From Candidatus Latescibacterota bacterium (GTDB lineage: Bacteria; Latescibacterota; UBA2968; GCA-2709665): DNA of 10,316 bases. The notes beneath the pieces are model-generated. The model saw only the letters and a program-made list of their open reading frames with translations. It ran no database searches and was not told the DNA's origin. Location: positions 1-10,316 of the forward strand of contig JASLMQ010000242.1 in assembly GCA_030746455.1 (NCBI GenBank). Reading direction: 5' to 3'. Positions 1-6,288 of the stretch are shown in pieces. The first letter of the stretch is position 1. Every line of letters begins with the position of its first letter. Both the position numbers and the translations under genes were made by a program.

Positions 1-101
1 GTATGGCGAAGGAGCAGGTGGACGCCTTCGTTGCCGCGGTGGACGACCTGGTGGCACGATATCCCGAGGCACGTGACGTGGAGAAGAGTCGGCTCCTGTG
101 A
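1..101 (+). CDS. C-terminal tail of an upstream gene (partial)
   Basis: The frame is open from the window edge to a TGA at 99-101 and encodes about 32 residues (MAKEQVDAFVAAVDDLVARY, then a charged end with SRLL). The first Met at position 3 is probably internal. The tail is amphipathic and helix-like. It resembles the last helix of DegT/AHBA-synthase-type aminotransferases, where a motif like 'eqvdaFveAv.kv' precedes the C-terminus, but this is a weak resemblance over a short stretch. The cupin gene begins 32 bases later with its own Shine-Dalgarno sequence, so the two genes are probably co-transcribed. Codon and base use match the rest of the window. Confidence 0.6.
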   Translation, partial: MAKEQVDAFVAAVDDLVARYPEARDVEKSRLL

Positions 102-133
102 ATAGAGTCACCTGACCTTCGGAGGACGGAACG

Positions 134-475
134 ATGGCGGAGACGCTGCGGAAGATACACGAGGAGGAAGTGGAGGCCCAGCATTACGACGACCGGTGGA
201 GCAAGGATCTGGTGGGGGGACCCGAAATCGCCACGCAGGCCGGATTCAGCCTGGGAGTGGCCGAGTACCATGCCACCAACTTCGACAACCTTCAGGTTCA
301 CGACGACCAGGAAGCGCTGTACATCGTGAGTGGCGAGGGAGAAGTCAAGATCGGCGACACCGTGCACCCCGTGGGTCCCGGCGCGGCGCTCTACGTCCCC
401 CCGGAAACCGCTCACGCCACGCGTCGGACCGGGTCGGATCCCGTACAGCTTGTGTACACGCACGGAGCGGTCTAG
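134..475 (+). CDS. Small single-domain cupin protein
   Basis: This 113-residue protein is a single conserved beta-barrel of the cupin superfamily. Cupin motif 1 lies at residues 54-69: Q54, H56, E60 and G67 match H-x-H-x3-E-x6-G, except that the first metal-binding His is Gln. Motif 2 lies at about 81-95 (PG, VPPETAH) and gives the last metal-ligand His, H94. A 2-His/Glu metal site with a Gln ligand is therefore possible. The first 25 residues are charged and there is no signal peptide, so it is cytosolic. GGAGG at 121-125 sits 8 bases before the ATG and supports the start. Members of this size include mannose-6-phosphate-isomerase-like cupins, sugar-binding proteins and small dioxygenases; the substrate cannot be named. 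The genes around it (Nudix, sugar-type aminotransferase, aldolase) suggest carbohydrate or cyclitol metabolism, which is inference. Confidence 0.9.
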   Translation: MAETLRKIHEEEVEAQHYDDRWSKDLVGGPEIATQAGFSLGVAEYHATNFDNLQVHDDQEALYIVSGEGEVKIGDTVHPVGPGAALYVPPETAHATRRTGSDPVQLVYTHGAV

Positions 476-491
476 CCGGCGCGCTACCGCT
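466..491. terminator. Inverted repeat spanning the convergent cupin and Nudix stop codons
   Basis: The left arm AGCGG (466-470) plus TAGC (473-476), with a 2-base bulge at 471-472, pairs perfectly with GCTACCGCT (483-491) around a 6-base loop (477-482). That is nine base pairs. Both TAG stop codons, 473-475 on + and 484-486 on -, lie in the paired arms. The position between tail-to-tail genes suggests a shared transcription end or a clash-limiting hairpin. There is no T-run on either side, so it is not a classical intrinsic terminator. Confidence 0.4.
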
Positions 492-1095
492 TGAGGCGGT
501 CTCTGAGCATCAGGAGGGCGATGAGGGTCTTGGCATCCTGAATCCGTCCGTCCTGCGCCATCTCCAGGGCAACGGGCAAAGGGATCACCACGGGCCGGAT
601 GTCCTCGGACTCGGAGGGTAGCCCGGCCCGATCGCGGATCCCGAGCGCCTGCTTCACGCGAGCCAGGTAGAGCTCGATCCGCTCCGACGAGCCCCCCGGG
701 CTGGCGTAGACCGTCGTCAGGCGCTCGAGTGGATCGGATAGCTCGTAGCCCGTCTCCTCCAGGAGCTCCCGCTGGGCGACAACGTGGCCCTCCGCGTCCT
801 TGATGCCGGCCACGATCTCGACGAGCCATCCCCTGGGGCCTGGCGCGCCTTCCGGGAGGCTGGCGTAGACAGGGTAGCGGAACTGCTCGACGAGCACCAC
901 CTCGTTGGAATCGGATGCATAGAGAAGCACGCCCACGCCGTCCCCGCGCTCGAAATTGACGCGCGTGAGGTCCGGGCTCATGGTGCCGTCGAACCGCTCG
1001 TGCGAGAGGACGGCCTCGTCGACCCGGAAGAGCGTCCGCCCGTTGGGAAGGGCGTATTCGTAGGGGGAAGACACGCGTTTGATCTCAACCTTCAT
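484..1095 (-). CDS. Nudix hydrolase, ADP-ribose/GDP-mannose pyrophosphatase (NudF/NudK) type
   Basis: This 203-residue cytosolic enzyme is predicted to split a nucleoside diphosphate linked to another moiety (ADP-ribose, ADP- or GDP-sugar) using Mg2+. LVEQFRYP (about 68-75) and EIVAG (93-97) are typical of the ADP-ribose pyrophosphatase branch. The Nudix box follows from G97 and ends in RELLEETGY (R109, E110, E113, E114, G116). The downstream SPGGSSERI (132-140) matches the 'spGgs.E.i' loop of the AdpP/YffH family. The catalytic glutamates are present, but the box is two residues shorter than the canonical 23 (see findings). The open frame can be extended to a TTG at 1134, but the ATG at 1095 has GGAG 8 bases upstream and gives a normal family N-terminus, so it is preferred. 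The gene is divergent from the aminotransferase, 38 bases apart, and convergent with the cupin. A house-cleaning or nucleotide-sugar salvage role is inferred. Confidence 0.9.
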   Translation of the reverse strand: MKVEIKRVSSPYEYALPNGRTLFRVDEAVLSHERFDGTMSPDLTRVNFERGDGVGVLLYASDSNEVVLVEQFRYPVYASLPEGAPGPRGWLVEIVAGIKDAEGHVVAQRELLEETGYELSDPLERLTTVYASPGGSSERIELYLARVKQALGIRDRAGLPSESEDIRPVVIPLPVALEMAQDGRIQDAKTLIALLMLRDRLKR

Positions 1096-1103
1096 ACCTA
1101 AAT

Positions 1104-1107
1104 CTCC
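1104..1107 (-). promoter_or_regulatory. Ribosome binding site deciding the Nudix start
   Basis: On the - strand GGAG lies 8 bases before the ATG at 1095. The longer frame starting with TTG at 1134 would have to begin inside the divergent aminotransferase leader and has no comparable site, so the shorter protein is favoured. Confidence 0.6.
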
Positions 1108-1133
1108 GTTGACCGATCGAGAAAGGAAGGGCA

Positions 1134-2396
1134 ATGTCTGACGCTGGCAAGCTCGCGATTCTCGGTGGCGAAAAGGCCGTGCAGGGACCCATGGCGGAGC
1201 CGTGGCCGCAGTTCGACCAGTCCGAACGGGACGCGCTAGAGGAGGTCCTGGAAAGCCGTCAGTGGTACAACGGGCCGAAGTGCAAGGAGTTCGAGGAGAC
1301 CTTTGCGCGATACCAAGATGCCGCCTTCGGCGTGGCCTCCAACGGCGGAACGGTGGCCCTCGAGATGATCTGCCGCGCTGCAGGGATCGGCGTGGGGGAC
1401 GAAGTGATCACCAGCCCGTACACGTTTATCGGTACGTGCGCGGCCATTCTCAAGGCCGGGGCAACGGTAACGTTCGCCGATATCGATCCGGAAACGAACA
1501 ACATCGATCCGGATGAGATCGAGTCGGTCATCACGCCGCGGACGAAGGCGGTGATGGTGGTCCACTTCGGCGGCCTGGCGTGTGACATGAAGCGCATCCA
1601 GGAGATCGCCGATCGGCACGACATCGTCGTGCTGGAGGACGCGTGCCACGGGTGGGGCGCGCAGTACGACGGCAAGGGCCTTGGAAGCGTGGGTCTGGCG
1701 TCCGGCTTCAGCTTCCAACAGAGCAAGAACATGACGGCCGGCGACGGGGGGATCTCCCTCACCAACGACGAGGGCCTGGCCGACGCGATCGGGTGCGCCG
1801 TTAGCGCGGGTCGCTCGCGCTACGAGCAGGCGCCGGATATGATGCGCTGGGGCGGGAACCACCGCATGACGGAGTTCGTGGCGGCGGTGCTCCTCTGCCA
1901 GCTGGCCAGAGTAGAGGCGCAGACCGACGTTCGCGAGGAGAACGCTGCCGTGCTCACCCGGACTCTCGAGGAGATCGAGGGCGTCCAGCCGGTGCGTCGT
2001 CTGCCCGAAGCCAACCGGGTGAGCTGGCACGTGTACGCCGCACGGTTCCTGCCGGATCAGTTCGAGGGCGTCTCCCGCGAGACGTTCATGAAGGCGATGC
2101 GCGCCGAAGGGGTGCCGGTCGGCGGGGGATACGCTCAGCCCGTGTACCGTCACAACGTCTTCCAGCAGGATTGGCTAAAGAGCGAATACAAGCCGTTTGC
2201 CTGGCCGATGCTGGAGGACGCACCCGATTACCGAAGCCTGAACTTGCCGAAGGCGGAGCAGTACTGCAAGGAGCGACTCAGTATCTCGCAAACAGCGCTG
2301 CTGGCCTCGGAGGAAAGGATGCGGGAGGTTTGCCAGGCGTTCGTGAAGGTTCGAGAGCACGCCAAGGAGCTGCGAGAGGTGCCGGGGAACGGCTAG
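1134..2396 (+). CDS. DegT/DnrJ/EryC1/StrS-family PLP aminotransferase (AHBA-synthase-like)
   Basis: This 420-residue fold-type I PLP enzyme transfers an amino group, usually from glutamate or glutamine, to a keto sugar or cyclitol ketone. Visible family marks are SNGGTVALE (69-77) for phosphate binding, VITSPYTFIGT (91-101), DIDPETNNID (116-125), LEDACHGWGA (167-176) with D169 to the pyridine nitrogen, FSFQQSKNMTAGDGG (192-206) with K198 as the Schiff-base lysine, and GGNHRMTEFVAAVLLCQL (about 244-261). 'QQSKN' with a following 'GDGG' is the pattern of the AHBA-synthase/StsC branch rather than of nucleotide-sugar enzymes with 'PTKN'. Length is slightly above the usual 370-400. The start has AGGAAGG at 1124-1130. 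Residues needed for catalysis are present. The substrate is unknown; related genes in uncultured bacteria are often broadly annotated and sit in sugar or inositol utilisation loci. The aldolase 99 bases downstream is probably in the same transcript. Confidence 0.93.
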   Translation: MSDAGKLAILGGEKAVQGPMAEPWPQFDQSERDALEEVLESRQWYNGPKCKEFEETFARYQDAAFGVASNGGTVALEMICRAAGIGVGDEVITSPYTFIGTCAAILKAGATVTFADIDPETNNIDPDEIESVITPRTKAVMVVHFGGLACDMKRIQEIADRHDIVVLEDACHGWGAQYDGKGLGSVGLASGFSFQQSKNMTAGDGGISLTNDEGLADAIGCAVSAGRSRYEQAPDMMRWGGNHRMTEFVAAVLLCQLARVEAQTDVREENAAVLTRTLEEIEGVQPVRRLPEANRVSWHVYAARFLPDQFEGVSRETFMKAMRAEGVPVGGGYAQPVYRHNVFQQDWLKSEYKPFAWPMLEDAPDYRSLNLPKAEQYCKERLSISQTALLASEERMREVCQAFVKVREHAKELREVPGNG

Positions 2397-2484
2397 CTGC
2401 CACTCAGTATACCAGACAGAGGCCGAAGGGTCAAGAAGTCGACCGCTGGGCAGAAGACGAGCCGGGGAAGCTGGCTTGCAGAAG

Positions 2485-2489
2485 GGAGG
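2485..2489 (+). promoter_or_regulatory. Ribosome binding site deciding the aldolase GTG start
   Basis: GGAGG lies 6 bases before a GTG at 2496. This strong site supports GTG initiation, which gives a family-typical N-terminus (FEQAIGLKKKIRDGEQVVG). Confidence 0.7.
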
Positions 2490-2495
2490 ACACCG

Positions 2496-3221
2496 GTGTT
2501 CGAACAGGCGATCGGACTGAAGAAGAAGATCCGGGACGGTGAGCAGGTGGTGGGGATACCAGCGTCTGTGGCGACGACGCGCGAGGATCTGGTGTCCGCG
2601 CTGGACAAGGGACCGTACGACTTCGTCTCGCTGGACGCACAGCACACGGCGCTGAATGAGGAGCGCGTCGCCGAGTTCTGCGCAATGGCCGAGGATGTGG
2701 GCGCCTTCGTGATGTTCCGGATCAAACACACGCGCCACGCCTACATGGTGGGCAACTACCTGGATCTGGGCCCCTGCGGCGTGGAGATTCCTCAGACAGA
2801 GCTGGACTCCACGGCCGAGGAGGCGCGCTGGGCCTTCTACTACCCGCCCGAGGGGGGGAGAAGCTACGGGGGTGCGGCCCGGCGGGAATCGGAAGCGAAG
2901 GATCCGGAGGAATACATCGCGTGGTGGAACCGGTTCGGCGTCCTCTGGCTTCAGATCGAGTCGATCGAGGCGGTGACACGGGCCCATCTGCTCGCGCAGC
3001 CCGGGGTGGATTGCCTGTCGTTCGGTCCGATCGACCTGACCTTCAGCATCAAGGCACACCCCAACCACGCGCTGCAGAGCGTGGATGACTGCGTGGCCTA
3101 TGTGGCCAGGTCACTCCAGGGATCCGGTGTGGCAGTTTGCCACCGCAGCCTGGATCCCGCGTTGAGGAGCAAGTACGCGGACATGGGGGTTACGGTCTTC
3201 CTGGAGCGGCCGCCAACCTGA
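2496..3221 (+). CDS. HpcH/HpaI family class II (metal-dependent) aldolase
   Basis: This 241-residue TIM-barrel enzyme is predicted to make or cleave a carbon-carbon bond next to pyruvate (or glyoxylate) using a divalent metal. Key residues keep the spacing of HpaI (4-hydroxy-2-oxoheptanedioate aldolase): H50 in LDAQH is the catalytic base (HpaI H45), R75 in FRIK stabilises pyruvate (R70), and E154 in LQIES with D180 in GPIDL form the metal site (E149 and D175). The spacings 25 and 26 are identical to those in HpaI. YPPEGGRSYGG (116-126) is the usual loop. No signal peptide is present, so it is cytosolic. The start is GTG with a strong ribosome binding site. It follows the aminotransferase on the same strand after 99 bases with no obvious terminator, so a two-gene unit is likely. 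The natural substrate is unknown; family members act on 2-keto-3-deoxy sugar acids and similar compounds. Confidence 0.92.
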   Translation: MFEQAIGLKKKIRDGEQVVGIPASVATTREDLVSALDKGPYDFVSLDAQHTALNEERVAEFCAMAEDVGAFVMFRIKHTRHAYMVGNYLDLGPCGVEIPQTELDSTAEEARWAFYYPPEGGRSYGGAARRESEAKDPEEYIAWWNRFGVLWLQIESIEAVTRAHLLAQPGVDCLSFGPIDLTFSIKAHPNHALQSVDDCVAYVARSLQGSGVAVCHRSLDPALRSKYADMGVTVFLERPPT

Positions 3222-3297
3222 CGTATGCCCGGACGGCAGGGAGAAATTGGGAGGATCCAGGCAAGTGCGTGCTCGGGGCTCGATAGCGTGTAGTGAG

Positions 3298-3415
3298 GCA
3301 GCTTTCAGCAGTCAGCCATCAGCTGAACCGGCGCGTTGCGCATCATCGCGCGCCTGTGTGGCAGTCACCCTCTGGCGCATCCGTTGATCTGGTTTGGCTG
3401 ATAGCTGATCGCTTA
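3298..3415. repeat. Inverted pair of TCAGCNN heptamer arrays (REP/MITE-like)
   Basis: Three perfect tandem heptamers TCAGCAG, TCAGCCA and TCAGCTG occupy 3305-3325, preceded by a degenerate GCAGCTT (3298-3304). On the right, TGGCTGA (3395-3401), TAGCTGA (3402-3408) and a degenerate TCGCTTA (3409-3415) are the same heptamer on the other strand. The inner halves, 3312-3329 and 3391-3408, are complementary at 15 of 18 positions. Between them a GC-rich segment contains a smaller stem, GGCGCG (3330-3335) with CGCGCC (3349-3354). The element occupies the 279-base gene-free spacer between the aldolase (+) and the Memo-AMMECR1 gene (-), which converge here; I see no gene in that spacer. Such arrays are typically dispersed intergenic repeats, but the rest of the genome is needed to show that. 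Confidence 0.7.
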
Positions 3416-3500
3416 ATGCCGCCTTCCCTTCTGCCAGCAGTGATCTCCCCAGCGAGTTTCATACCTTCACCCGGAACTCAAGGTACTTCCAGGCCTCTAC

Positions 3501-5051
3501 CTACTCCTCGCCGAAGACCTGGGCCTCGAAGCTCCAGAGGCGGATATCGTCCTCGAGATAGGCCGAGGCGGGCAGCCCGGCCTTGCGGCAGACCTGCTCC
3601 AGGAAGGTGCGCCGGTCCCATCCGAGCTCCACGGGGACCTGCGGGAGCAGAACCCCCGATGCACCTCCCTGGGCGATAAGCAATCCATGGCGCCCGACCT
3701 CCACCTTCGAAACATCCTCCAGGGGGCGAAGGGGGGTGAGCACGGAGATCTCGATGTGTAGATTCTCGACTTCTTCGGGACGAACGGGTCGGAAACGAGG
3801 GTCTTGAAGGGCGGCCTTTTTCGCCATCTGCTGGACCCCGACGCCGAGCGGCGCGGCAGCGACGAGTGAACCGATACAACCCCGTAGATGCCCGTCTCGG
3901 GTGAGGGTGACGAAGACGCCCCGCGGCTCAGCCAGCGCGGGGTGTTCTGATTCCGGCGATTTGGGGGCCTCGCCAGCCGTGCAGCGCTCGACCGACCGCC
4001 GGGCGATACGAAGGAGCTCCTGGCAGGCGTCCTCGGGTACCCGGGCATCGTCTTCGGACCGGCCGCCCTCCCCGGCGACGAAGGCGACGGCGCCGTACCC
4101 GACAACATAGCCTCCCGACTCACCTGTGACGTCGTTCGAGTTGGTGCGTGCGAGGAGTTCCGCCCGATCGGCGCCCAGGCTCCGCGCGGCCATAGTAGCG
4201 ATAAGGATGGGGCCGGCTCCGCAGGCCTCGCACGAGCCGTTCTCGAAGCTGGCAGACAGGCTCCGCTCGTCCATCGTGCGCACGAGGCCGAGGGTTCGCG
4301 CGTCGGTATCGACGCACGCTTTGCGGCTGTGGCCATGGTAGAGATCGGAGCTCGCCACGATCAGGACCCGGCGGCCCTCAATGGCGTCAACGATCGCCTC
4401 CGCGATGCGCCGGCACGCGGCAAGGTCGTGCGCCCCCACCACGATCGGGACGATCGGGGTGTCGGGAAGGACCCGCTGCAGGAAGGGGAGCTGGATCTCC
4501 AACGAATGCTCGCCCTTGCCTCCTGGACTCACCCGGTGGCCGGCAAGCCCGGCCCGGATGTGCCTGCCTCCACCTGAGACGATGGCATCGGCCAGCTCCG
4601 CGTCCACGGCGACCAGGCCCAGCGGAGTGCGGTAGCTGCCCCGGGCATAGACCGACGCACCCCGGAAGGCCTCCCGATGGCTGGGCGCCAGTACCACCAC
4701 GGCGTCGTAGGATCGACCCCGGATCTGACGGTAAGCGACACCGGCTGTGGGGCCCGAGTAGGCGTAGCCCGCATGAGGCGACATCAGGGCCACAATATCC
4801 CCACGGAGTTCCTTCTTCGGGGCCAGATCGAGGAAGCGATCGATCTCGCGGCGTAGGGTTTCGGGGTCTCCGGGATACCAGGACCCCGCCAGCACGTCGG
4901 GCCGGATCGGTCCGGCATCTGCCGCGTGCGCCTGCGGGTAGAGAAGAGCGGACGCGGACAGCAGGCCGAACAGGAACAGGATGACACACAGCGAAGGCCG
5001 TGTCGGGCGGTGCACACGGGTTCGCCGGGAAATCATGCGGTACGAGTCCAT
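3501..5051 (-). CDS. amrB-amrA: Fused AmmeMemoRadiSam system proteins B (Memo) and A (AMMECR1), with signal peptide
   Basis: This 516-residue protein joins two widely conserved domains of unknown biochemical role. Residues about 48-328 are the Memo domain, related to extradiol dioxygenases: SPHAGYAYSG (H93), LAPSH (H125), GEHSLEIQLPFL (H182), SSDLYHGH and CEACGAGPI (C277). H93, H125 and C277 match human MEMO1 H49, H81 and C244, the residues of its metal site. Residues about 340-515 are the AMMECR1 domain, with LRGCIGSL (389-396, C392) and LTPLRPLED. The N-terminus has a basic region (residues 5-18), a hydrophobic stretch (21-38) and AHA before residue 44, so it looks like a Sec signal peptide or anchor, which is unusual for these cytosolic families. 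GGGAG lies 7 bases before the ATG. An ATG five codons later would keep the signal. It is divergent from the DUF362-radical SAM pair, 229 bases away. The domain assignment is very secure; the function is not known. Confidence 0.95.
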   Translation of the reverse strand: MDSYRMISRRTRVHRPTRPSLCVILFLFGLLSASALLYPQAHAADAGPIRPDVLAGSWYPGDPETLRREIDRFLDLAPKKELRGDIVALMSPHAGYAYSGPTAGVAYRQIRGRSYDAVVVLAPSHREAFRGASVYARGSYRTPLGLVAVDAELADAIVSGGGRHIRAGLAGHRVSPGGKGEHSLEIQLPFLQRVLPDTPIVPIVVGAHDLAACRRIAEAIVDAIEGRRVLIVASSDLYHGHSRKACVDTDARTLGLVRTMDERSLSASFENGSCEACGAGPILIATMAARSLGADRAELLARTNSNDVTGESGGYVVGYGAVAFVAGEGGRSEDDARVPEDACQELLRIARRSVERCTAGEAPKSPESEHPALAEPRGVFVTLTRDGHLRGCIGSLVAAAPLGVGVQQMAKKAALQDPRFRPVRPEEVENLHIEISVLTPLRPLEDVSKVEVGRHGLLIAQGGASGVLLPQVPVELGWDRRTFLEQVCRKAGLPASAYLEDDIRLWSFEAQVFGEE

Positions 5052-5072
5052 CTAGCTGCTCCCTTTTGCAGA

Positions 5073-5111
5073 GGGATGCACTGGGGCGGCATCGGTCTGC
5101 CGGTGCACCCC
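5073..5111. promoter_or_regulatory. Imperfect inverted repeat in the divergent AmmeMemo/DUF362 intergenic region
   Basis: CGGCA (5087-5091) pairs with TGCCG (5098-5102) around a 6-base loop. Outside it TGCAC (5077-5081) pairs with GTGCA (5103-5107), leaving TGGGG unpaired on the left, and a GGG/CCC step follows at the base. It lies 22-60 bases upstream of the Memo-AMMECR1 start and about 170 bases upstream of the DUF362 start. It could be an operator or a leader-RNA hairpin. No convincing -10/-35 pair was found for either gene, so this is tentative. Confidence 0.3.
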
Positions 5112-5264
5112 ATAAGATAGCCCACAGTGTGACCCGGCGCCACTACGGCGATGTCGGTGTCCCAGCCTGAACTGGCACGGTGAGTGGTTTTTGGGTAACT
5201 TCCTGGAAACGGAATGGACGGGAAACTCCGGGGAGCAGGTGATGGGCCCCGGTGGAGACGATAC

Positions 5265-5270
5265 AGGAGG
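5265..5270 (+). promoter_or_regulatory. Ribosome binding site deciding the DUF362 start
   Basis: AGGAGG lies 10 bases before the ATG at 5281. In-frame upstream starts (TTG at 5191, ATG at 5242) lack a comparable site and would push the twin-arginine motif to residue 41 or 24. Confidence 0.65.
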
Positions 5271-5280
5271 ACGGCAAGGC

Positions 5281-6288
5281 ATGGCCACGGAGAGAGAGGG
5301 CCGGCGAAGTCGGCGTGACGTGCTCAAGATGGGAATAGCGCTGGGTGGCGGGGCGCTGATCGGCCCGGAGCTGGCGATGGCGAAGGGAAGCGCCTCCAGG
5401 GAACCGGCGGTGTCCGAGGGGGCCCCCCGCGTCGTCATTCCCCGCGAGGAGGGGCTGACGGTCAAGAAGGCCGACGCGCAGGTGCTGCTGCGGTTGCTGG
5501 ACCGGGGCATGGAGGGGCTCTTTGGTGGGAGCAGGGACGCCTGGGAGGGGATCGTCAAGCCGGATGATGTGGTGGGGATCAAGGTCAACGGCCTGGCCGG
5601 GCGGGGAATGTCCACACGCCCTGCGCTGGTGGACGCGCTTGTCGAGTGTCTGCAGGGGGCGGGAGTGCGAAGCCGGAACATCGTGATATGGGACCGGTTG
5701 GGCTCGGACCTCAGACGGGCAGGCTTCCCGTTGAACGTGGGCGGCAATGAGGTGCAGAGCTACGGCAACGACGTGGGCGGGTACGAGGGCAGGCTGACGA
5801 TGCACCGCTCCGTCGCGAGCCTGATGGCCCGGACACTGACCGAGCGGTGCAGCGTGATCATCAACGTACCGGTGCTGAAGGACCACGGCATCTGCGGGGT
5901 CACGCTGGCGATGAAGAATTTCTTCGGGGCGATCCACAACCCGAACAAGTATCACCTGGGCACGGGCGATCCCTACATCGCCGACCTCTACACCCACCCG
6001 GCGATCCGGGGGAAGACGGTGCTGACGGTGGCCGATGCGGTTTCGGCCCAGTGCGAGGGCGGCCCTCCTTTCATGCCCCACTGGGCGTGGGATTTCGGGG
6101 GCCTGATGCTCGCCACAGATCCCGTGGCCATGGACACGGTGGGGTGGGAGATCATCGAGGCCGAGAGGAAGCGGCACGGCCTGCCCTCCCTTGCCGAGGC
6201 CAAGCGCGAGCCGACCTACATCGACACGGCAGCGAAGCGGGGCCTTGGAACGGCCGATCGCGAGCGAATCGAGGTGAGGACGGTATGA
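5281..6288 (+). CDS. DUF362 family protein with Tat signal
   Basis: This 335-residue protein starts with a twin-arginine signal: SRRDVLK (10-16), a hydrophobic stretch (about 17-30), and a likely cleavage after AMA near residue 34. The mature part is a DUF362 domain: VVGIKVNG (97-104), NVPVLKDHGICGVTLAMKNF (195-214, the family's N-x-P-x-L-K-x-H and K-N-x-F-G signature), and ATDPVAMDTVG (278-288). Four Cys residues (123, 190, 205, 258) are scattered, and there is no CxxCxxC ferredoxin motif such as some DUF362 proteins carry. The biochemical role is unknown. Its stop TGA overlaps the ATG of the radical SAM gene by the ATGA arrangement, so translational coupling and a shared pathway are likely. 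Predicted location is the periplasm or outer face of the membrane. Confidence 0.92.
   Translation: MATEREGRRSRRDVLKMGIALGGGALIGPELAMAKGSASREPAVSEGAPRVVIPREEGLTVKKADAQVLLRLLDRGMEGLFGGSRDAWEGIVKPDDVVGIKVNGLAGRGMSTRPALVDALVECLQGAGVRSRNIVIWDRLGSDLRRAGFPLNVGGNEVQSYGNDVGGYEGRLTMHRSVASLMARTLTERCSVIINVPVLKDHGICGVTLAMKNFFGAIHNPNKYHLGTGDPYIADLYTHPAIRGKTVLTVADAVSAQCEGGPPFMPHWAWDFGGLMLATDPVAMDTVGWEIIEAERKRHGLPSLAEAKREPTYIDTAAKRGLGTADRERIEVRTV

Noticed and set aside
1096..1134. Longer Nudix protein starting with TTG at 1134
   Set aside because: It adds 13 residues not needed by the family, uses a rare start, and overlaps the divergent gene's leader. The ATG at 1095 has a good ribosome binding site.
1236..2153. 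Long 305-codon frame on the - strand opposite the aminotransferase
   Set aside because: Its product is rich in His, Arg, Ala and Pro with no family motif. The + strand frame has a complete, motif-rich enzyme; the antisense frame is open only because of high GC.
2175..3068. 297-codon frame on the - strand opposite the aldolase
   Set aside because: It overlaps the aldolase, which keeps all catalytic residues, and the antisense product has no recognisable domain.
3298..3415. CRISPR-like array
   Set aside because: The repeat unit is 7 bases with no spacers and appears in opposite orientations; it is a palindromic repeat element.
3463..3502. Terminator for the Memo-AMMECR1 gene
   Set aside because: Only two mutually exclusive 5-bp stems (ACCTT/AAGGT and AGGTA/TACCT) with long loops and no T-run; too weak to call.
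5022..5036. Tat signal in the Memo-AMMECR1 fusion (SRRTRV)
   Set aside because: The residues after the arginines are polar and basic, without the hydrophobic pair of a Tat motif, and the hydrophobic stretch begins ten residues later. A Sec-type signal fits better.
5847..6284. N-terminal extension of the radical SAM gene
   Set aside because: This stretch is DUF362 read in another frame. The ATG at 6285 with ATGA overlap and a following Tat signal is the natural start.
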